From Nematopogon swammerdamellus (Eukaryota; Arthropoda; Insecta; Lepidoptera; Adelidae): a stretch of DNA of 64,000 nt. This document shows positions 13,301-22,300 of the stretch, one piece after another. The translations under genes were made by a program, and so were the position numbers. The notes under the pieces were generated by a model, which saw only the letters and a program-made list of their open reading frames with translations, had not been told where the DNA came from and searched no databases. Within the stretch, counting starts at the first letter, position 1, and each line of letters starts with the position of its first letter. The DNA is taken from positions 21,281,566 to 21,345,565 of the forward strand of contig OX336340.1 of assembly GCA_946902875.1 (NCBI GenBank). Direction: 5' to 3'.

Positions 13301-16300
13301 TCCCTTCGGTCGTGCCGGCTACACTGAACTGGCCGGAAAAGACAAACTATTTACACAGCCGTTTCGACCGACGTTTCATTCAGTGCGGTGGTACCAACCC
13401 GGGCGGGTTAAACCCTACCACCAAGTAAGATTAGGAGGGAAGGGACCTACAGTTTTTTACGAGGAATCCGAACCTCGGTCAGCCTCCAACGGTCAGCGGT
13501 CACCCATCCAAGTACTGACCGCGCCCAGGTGTGCTTAATAAATAACAGTCGACAGACCCCGCACCACTGAGCTACCGAGGCTGACAAAACCAAGGACGGT
13601 ACGGTACCTAGGTATACTTACTCACCAGGACTTTGGCGTATTTTATTTGGAAATCTTTCAGCAAGAACCCCAAAGGGCGCTTTGCGGCCAAAACGCGACG
13701 GCTTCGCATTGCATAGCCCTTTGAACCAGTGGCGGCTTTGACCTATAAATCTTAGTGAGGCGACTAAAAAATCCACCTACATTGCTATTACTTTATGATA
13801 AATTGAAAAACCTAAACCTAATTTTTTTTGGCCCTAACAATACTTAACCAAAAACTACTATCGAATCGCGCACCGAGGGTACCGTATCGCCATGTCACGG
13901 CTAGCGCCACTAGATGAATTTCATAACACGCCACGCCATCTAGATGGCGTGTTATGAAATACTTCATATTAGTTAGTCACGATTAGAAAATGATTCATCA
14001 TCTATTTGGTAGATGGCGCGCGCGCATACACTTTTTGAAACCAAAAAGTGTATGCGCGCGCGCCATCTATGGGAACCCCCGTGAGTTTTTTACTTTTTCT
14101 TATTTTCATTATTTTTTGTTATATCGGCCATAATAACACATTTTCTGTGAACATTTCAACGGGCTACCAAATTACGGTTCAAGAGATACAGGCCTCGGAC
14201 AGACGGACGGACAGACAAGCGGCGGGTGGCCGAGTGGTTTGGGCATTGGCTTCAAATGCGAGAGGTGCGAGGTTCGAATCCGGTCGGCGTGTAACAATGA
14301 GTTTTTTTCTGACGAAAAAATTTACGTGTATGCATACCTACACCTGCTGCTGCCGCATAGCAGCCTCGGCTGTGTTCTCCTCTAGTCTAGTATAGCCAGC
14401 AATCCAGGGAAGTCTCCGGTATGGCACCTACCTTCTCGGAGGTGATATTGGCTGGTCGGAGCATGCGCTTTGGCCCCTCCGGCTCAGCCACCCATACCGG
14501 ATTACATAAAAAAAAAAGACAGACGGACGGACGGACAGACAGACAGACAGACAGACGGCGCGGCGTAGGCTTAGTAATAGGGTCCCGTACCGGATACGGA
14601 ACCCTAAAAACAAAACAAAAAGAATTCGCAAAAGTGAGATTCGAACCAACGTCACTAGATTGAAAAGCGAAGCGTAAACCATTGAGCTATGAAACTTACC
14701 GTAACTAGTGCGAATTTCGCCATCTTAATCACGGAGGTAAAACAAACCGACTTATAGAAAACGTGAATCGCTCCATCTCGCTCTGCATTCTTTTAATTGG
14801 ATATAGATGTCTCGTCCGGCGCCATTTATCAGAGCCTCAGCTGCTCCCTACATCCAAAGCCTCCAAGGTCAACCTGTTGTCTTTACGCTTGGTGAAGCGC
14901 TAACAAAATAAGCGATTCGTCGCCGCACCGGACCGGGGTGAGTCACCATATGCCATGCCGTACGTGACACGTCACACGTCACGTCTGTGTGTGTGTGCGT
15001 GCTGTGTTGGTGGTGTTGATGCACTAACACATCTTTAACGTATTTCGTCGCGCGCGTCGCACCAGCCGCCTCCGCCTCCTCCGCGCCGCCGCGCTAATAT
15101 TGTGATCAGTTCGGATCGGATATACTTGACTTTTTTAAGTTTTCTTTCTTGATATTTTGAAATGTTTTTTTTTTCTTTACTTTCAAGATAATTAAGTGAG
15201 GCGGTGCTTCACTTGCTTCACCTGGGGAACCGCCACTGCTTTGAACATCGGCTTATTTAAGTTATATGCAGCGGGGCCAGGTCTCACTTCCAGGGCTAGA
15301 GGGTCAGAGAAGCGAGGTGCTCTAGGTCCAATTTTATTGAGATCATTGCATTTGGGATACTTGGGATAGTATTCCGCCGGGCCGGGACCACCCTGTGGAT
15401 AAATCGTTCATTATTGTCATTTCTAGAATGTTAGTTGGAAATTCATTGGATACAACAACCTTGGATGAATACTTTCATACTTAATACAACATAATTTCAG
15501 CATATTGTACAGTTCCCAGGTCATGGAGTAAGTTACTTTGTTTTATGAGATACTGCGTTTGTAGACTCTATGTATGATAGGTGCTAAAACTAAAATGGAG
15601 GATTTTTAGAAATATTTTCTGTATGTATGTATATTCCTCCATAACTCTTAAACCGATCATCCGAATTTGATTAAACTTAGTATAAGCACATATAATTATA
15701 CGGGACACAGGATAGGCTAGGAAATAAAATTCGGTTCCAGTTACGCTAAGATGTGGCTCTCATACAAGCCGAATTGTTCCGCGCGCCGAAATAAAGGTAC
15801 GGTACCTAGCGGGCTTATTTACTTTCTTCTTTTGAAATACAAATTTCACGCGAGCGAAGCCGCGGGCAAAAGCTAGTTAATTAATAAAATAATAAAGATC
15901 TTTAGTTCAACTGTCTGGTCACAGAATAGAAAAGAGTACTCCGTACAGAAGCTTCTCTGTACAAACACTCACAAAGAAATAGCTACACTGCGGCGACGCG
16001 ATAAAGTACAAATTGACTCGCACAGAGCTGCATGCCTAAACACGATAACCACCTACATTTCGCTTCTCTTTCTTTCGCGTAATTTTATCTCGAAAGCGCG
16101 TCGTTCAGCGCGTGTAAGGGCTGTGTCTTTTGGCTGTCTTTTTGTGAGGAATAAAATAAAGATGATACCTACCAACAACAATACGATATTTAGCTACGGC
16201 AAATTCATGCGAACAAATTCATGCATGCGTTAGCGTCACAATTAGTTTCTCACTTGGAAGCGTGCAACCTTCCAGTGATAGTTTTGTTTGATCAATAAAT

Positions 16301-19300
16301 TTAATGATCATCTACAATGTACTATTGTTTTATTGTATAAAAACCCACATTTAGAGAGAGAACGAATGATTGTTCTATTTCTATCCTTATACGAATTAGG
16401 CCATACCTACATACCACGCTGTTCGGCGTCATCTAACTAATGTTATTGGCAATATGATAATATTATTTTAAATCTATGACCTCGTACTAATATGAATAAA
16501 TAAATTACTAGAAATAAATCAAAATGCTGCACAATAATGACGTGATTTCGACATTTCTAAATTCGAAACGAAACGTAGTAGATGCGCGGTGGCGCACGCT
16601 CGCTCTGGCTGGCTGGATAGCGACAGCCCGCCGCAGCCCTCTGTCCACTTGTACAGTAACCCGTACGCCAAGCGGTAGGCATTTAACGCGCGACCTTGAG
16701 CGAGTGACGAAGGCCTGGTCTGGTGCCTGGTACGTGACTACTGCATCACACCACATTACACTACACAAGTCGGTGACTACACTACACAACCACCACAAAA
16801 CACTACACCACACCACACTACATTACATTACCAACCCTACACTGCATTTACACTCACTACACACACACACACACACGTTTGATCCCACTAAACAATCGTC
16901 TAACTTCCCTAGTTAGACGATTGGCCGAAGAAAATATGGCCAGACTTCAATGTATGTAGGTATAGCTTATGTTTTATCTGTTTGTGATTAGGCTGTTTGT
17001 TTTCTAACAAATAAATAAACTAGTTCCGGGTGTCGAAGTGAGCTTGCTTGGAATGGCTTCACAGAACACAATATCCGGGCCCATTGGCAGTAGAGGAGGG
17101 TGTCAATCGAGGTCGGGACTAGCAAGTGACCACTCTTTGTAGTTCTTCAGCATGAGTCATGCATCAACGCAACGAAGTACCTACCTAAGTACTACGGTAA
17201 TTGAATGTTCATCAAACAAATATAGGTAAATACACAAACCTGTAATATATTTCTCAGCTGAACCATCTCCATGTATCGCAGCTGTCTGCTATTATGTCGC
17301 TTGAGGAACCGAAACTGGTCCATGCACACTTCGAACTGGGATGGCACTTGCTGGGGCTGGTAGTCAGCCGGCCCCGGGGTTGACTCCCGTTTGGGATCCG
17401 CTCTTCGGGAGGTCCAGTGCGACCACTTGCACCCTCTATAGAAAGCTGATGATTCAGTCTGCAAATGAAATATAATGAAGTCGAGAAAATGTGAGAAATC
17501 ACCAGATATTTACTAATGGTTATTCAAATTGTACTGTGTGAGTGAGGCTGGTACTTAAAAAGAATAGCCCCACTGCGTCTCTCCCCGTGCATGTCATAAA
17601 AGGCGACTAAGGGATAAGGACGAGATGCCGTGCTAAAGGGCGACAGGATTGCCACCTCTCACCTTGGCACGGTCTTTCCACCAAGTCGTGCAGGTATTCG
17701 GACAAGATAACTCTCAAGCAGCAAGTAAAGCACAAAGATCCTCGGTGGAAGGACCGTTCCGAGGTGACAGGTATGGCTATCCGGTTTTTTTTTTTTTTTT
17801 TTTTATGGAAACTGACACGGTTGGCTACATCACCTACAACATCCGTGATGTCAGCCCATAACACCGGGTGAACTGGTGCCACGTCAGTGCTTGCTTCCCT
17901 TCGGTCGTGCCTGTCGCTCTTTAGAATGGCACCTTGTCCTTATCCCTTAGTCGCCTTTTACGACATGCACGGGGAGAGATGCAGTGCGGCTGTTTAATTA
18001 CCGGCCCCAGACGCTACAGGGGTATATGTTGTAACGGCCACTACATAAAATTTTGGAAATGATTATTGGGAGCAATAGCAACAAAAAATTCAAATAACTT
18101 TTTTCTGAATTCCCTTTAAATAAAAAGTTACAGTTTTCGTACAAACTAAATGATTTATTTAGTGTAAAAAGGATCTAATGTTCTGCACGAACGTGGGAAT
18201 GAAAGATGCACGATGAGTGAGCGAGCAGGGTGAACTCCGCGCGGAGAGGAGATGCGCGGCGGCGGCGGGGCGTGAGTTTTTCGACCTCGACCGTTCCCGC
18301 ACCGGCACCCTCCCCTCGCGCGCGTCAAATTACACTTGACGAAAACATAAATTTCAAAAATTAATATCTCGAAAACTAGACACTTTATTTACTTTTTTAT
18401 CTCAGAAAAACATGAGGACTGCGCTGGCAAAATTGATGTACCTACTCACCGTTACAACACCCTGTAGAACAGTAAATAAAGTAAGAAAAATAGATTGAGA
18501 AATAGTGTAGTGCGAGAGCGCTGTGGGCTGAAAGAAGATATATGTAGTGACAAGGATTGAGAAAGGGATGCTTCGGTGCCGTGGTTCGGTCATGTTGGAA
18601 GAATGGATGATAGGAGACTAACGAAAGAAATTTATGAAGCAAATGTGAGTGGAAGAGTCGGGAAGGGTCGCCCTAGACACACGTACCTGGACCAGATCGG
18701 GCATGTGCTCAAAAAGGGTCAAGTGCGTAGTACCCGTAACCGACGAGCATGCATGAAGAACATTATGAGAGTGGAAGAGGCGGCAGAGGTGCGTCAGGAT
18801 CGTGGCACGTGGAGATCCGTTGTCTCTGCCTACCCCACGGGGAAACAGGCCTGACGCTATGTATGTATGTAAATAAAGTACTTTCCATTAACAGCAACAT
18901 TATACACGGTGTTGCAGTTGCCCCCGTAATATTTTTAACTGACATAAGGGGGTTATTCTATATGTGAAACTAAACAACTTCTGTGAAGAAAAAAAATTTT
19001 TTGAAACAAAAAAATAATATTTTTTTCCATACAAATTTTAATTACCTATTCTCAAAATGTATGGAGAAAAAAAAATTTTTTTTCTCCAAATAAAAAAGTC
19101 GTAGAACAAAAGTTGTTCTATTCCACGTACAGAATCACCCCCTTTCGGGTTTTACGGTTGGGGTTGCAACACCGTGTATATTGACTTACCTACCTCACGT
19201 TTCTCGCCTGACTCAGGACCAAAGAGCGGTTGTGGAATAGATTGTTGTCTTCCATCAGGTAATATGGAATACCCTTGATGACCACGTGGCGGCATAGATT

Positions 19301-22300
19301 GGCCTCCGCCAAGGAATGTAAATGGTACATGACCTTTGTATAACTGCAATGTGTATTGAATGTACATTTAGTTAAGTATACAATGTGCAGTGCCGAATTT
19401 ACCTATGGTGCAGGGTGTGCAGCGCACAGGGCCGCAGGGTCTTAGGGGGCGCCGAGGAGCGCCGCTCGCGACGCCCCCAAAGAGCATGCGTCGCTCGCGG
19501 CGCTCTCAAAGACCCTGCGCCCGTGTTATGGCCGACGCCGCTGGGCGGCGCGGGGGCGGTGGCAAGCCGTTTCCTCCAAGACGCCAGGGTATTGATTGCA
19601 CACGGGCGCTACATGGGCCAGAGCCCTGACATTGTGTTCATTCTTAGAAAAAAATCTGCTTTAAACATGATTCGAAACCCCCGCGTGCGACGGAATGTCC
19701 GTGAGCGTCATTAGACACATTATGGCTGGGCGCCACATGTCGCGCTTTCTATAAAAAGGATTATAATTTATAACAGAAAACTCAAAAAATATTATGTAGA
19801 AAGAAAGTAATAAGTAACCTACGTTTCGAGGAACTACACCCTGGCAAATTACTTGGATCTTTTCATCATCCAAGGGGCATTCACACTTCTCCGATTCGCA
19901 TTTGCAAGTGTCTTCTTGATTATCATCCTCACTGGATTCGCTCGTATTAAATTGAAATCGTGGACTTTTGTCTTGCAGAGACGCTCCTCCCTTCAGAATT
20001 GACAAACATTATTTTAAAACGTACATCACATATTTCAAACATACTCTACTAACTGCAGACAATCCAGGAAAGCAGTGCCAGCACCAGACCGGACTCCTGC
20101 AGCTTCGGAGACAACAATTGACAACGGCGGTGGGGTTACTAACTGGCCACTGCCAACTTAACAAGCACATGTAAACTATTGGTATAACAGACGGTCCCCT
20201 CTGCAGGGCCAGCTTGGAGTCAGAGAAGACACCGGCACACATAGTCATGGAATGTAGACATCTGGAGATGTTTCGCTTGGGGGTTTTCGCTTCTGAAAGG
20301 GGCGACCCACAACACAGGCATCGAAGTATTCCCAAAGCGCTGCCGCGTTTTGGGAGGAACTCGGCTGGCTACAATGAGCCAATAGCCAGGTTACTGAGCA
20401 CAACGGCCTCGTGTAAAGTGCGTTCAAGGCGTCGGCAGCTGTCGACAATAACAACAACATATGCTCTACCTACAGTCGGATCCATCCTCATAGATATCAC
20501 AAATAAATATATTTATTTTAAAAAAGGTTCCCTTTATCACTTTGCGATGCGATATTTTAGGCTCCATACGAGTTAAGCAATTATGGTGTGAATTCCGCGG
20601 GCGCAAGCACGATAGCGACAAATCACTTTTTCCGGTTGAAGTAGGATATATTGCACAGAAATGTGCAAAATTTCGCTTTTTATTTTGCATAACCGTTAAA
20701 AGCCAAAATTAAAAGCTACCTACATAGCTATATACCTAATTATAATCAATGAATTTTTTTTTTCGCAAACCTTGCTTTGGTCCCTAACATCCAATACATT
20801 TTTATACACGGTGAACAAAAAACCTGTCGAACACCCGAAGGCAGGAAGTACAGTTTCAGATACGGAATCGGATAGGCTAGTTTTTTTTTTCCAAATTTAT
20901 ATGAAAATATGCCCTTTTTCAATTATTCCTAAGTATCAAGATGTCTTGCACACTAACTGACCTCAAAGCACTTACCGACTTCATTTTCAGTACAGAAGAT
21001 TTGAAAATCTGCAAATTATTTTACAAAGAATTTCACTAAAGACTTAAGAACACGCTCTCTGTCTTCACTTCATTCGTGCCCCCTCAAGATAATTTATGCC
21101 ACTGGCTGGCGGCGAGGCGGCTTTGTGTCTCGCGCGCGCCGCCGCGCCTCCAAGAGAATTTTGCATTAGAAGTAAAAGGTCGTGACACTAATTCTATTTT
21201 TTAATTGAACAATTTTGTCCGAATTAAAAAAAAAACTAGCCTATCCGATTAAGTATCTGAAACTGTACTTCCTGCCTTCGGGTGTTCGACAGGTTGTTTG
21301 TTCACCGTGTATAATAAATTCATTGTCACTTTCATTATTTTTTTTTTCTATTGAGTGAAGTTAATCAAATCATGTTTACCTACCAATCTGCCCTGATCAT
21401 GTCAGATGAGTAATATTGGTGGTACAACTCTCAGGCCCACTTGCACCAACACGAATTTAACTATAAACCAGTTTAACTCGTTAAACTAGCACCCGTTGTA
21501 TGTGGGAACCGCGTTTGAACCGCGTTTAAATCCATAACTCGCTACTTAACTCTAAACTCGTGTTGGTGCAAGTGGGCATCAGTAAGAGAAGATTTTAACT
21601 TGTCAATTATTAAATATGCTTAAATACCTACCTGCATTAACATTCCAATAAAAATAAAAATAAACCTTACCACAATGCGATGTTTCTTTTCAGCATAGTA
21701 TATTTTATCAGTAAAAATACGTCCACCTAAGAACGTTCTTCGAGGAAGCCGAGACAAAAATGGCGCACTATTTTCTGCAACAATACTTTCGCTTTATAAG
21801 TTAAACACAAAAACAGTAACAAATTCCAGTAGAAAGGTGAGTATATTTAATTTTAATAGGTTATAGAGGTGGCATTGGGAACATTTACATACAAAACCGG
21901 CCAAGTGCGAAACAAACTCGCGCACCGAGGGTTCCGTATCGCCATATCATGGTCAGCATATCAATGATGGTAAGCGTCACTCACACCCTTTATGGCGTGT
22001 TTATGAAATACTTCATATTAGTTAAAATTCATTATTACTAATATGCTTCATTCTCTTTTCGGTATATACACTTTTTAGTTTCTTCTATGCGAACCCCCGT
22101 GAATTTTTTACTTTTTCATATTTTTATTATTTGTTGTTATATCGGCCATAATAACACATATTCTATGAAAATTTCAATAGGCTACCTATTACGTTTCAAA
22201 AGATACAGCCCTCCGACAGACAGACGGCGTAGGCTTAGTAATAGTGTCCCGTACCAGATACGGAACCCTAAAAACTTCGATCTCAAATGCATCGTGCACT

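Noticed and set aside
13727..15238. The hAT as a new intron that is spliced out
   Set aside because: A good donor (CAG|GTGAAG) and an acceptor (TTTATAG) exist in its ends, but joining them shifts the frame and leads to a stop in exon 7.
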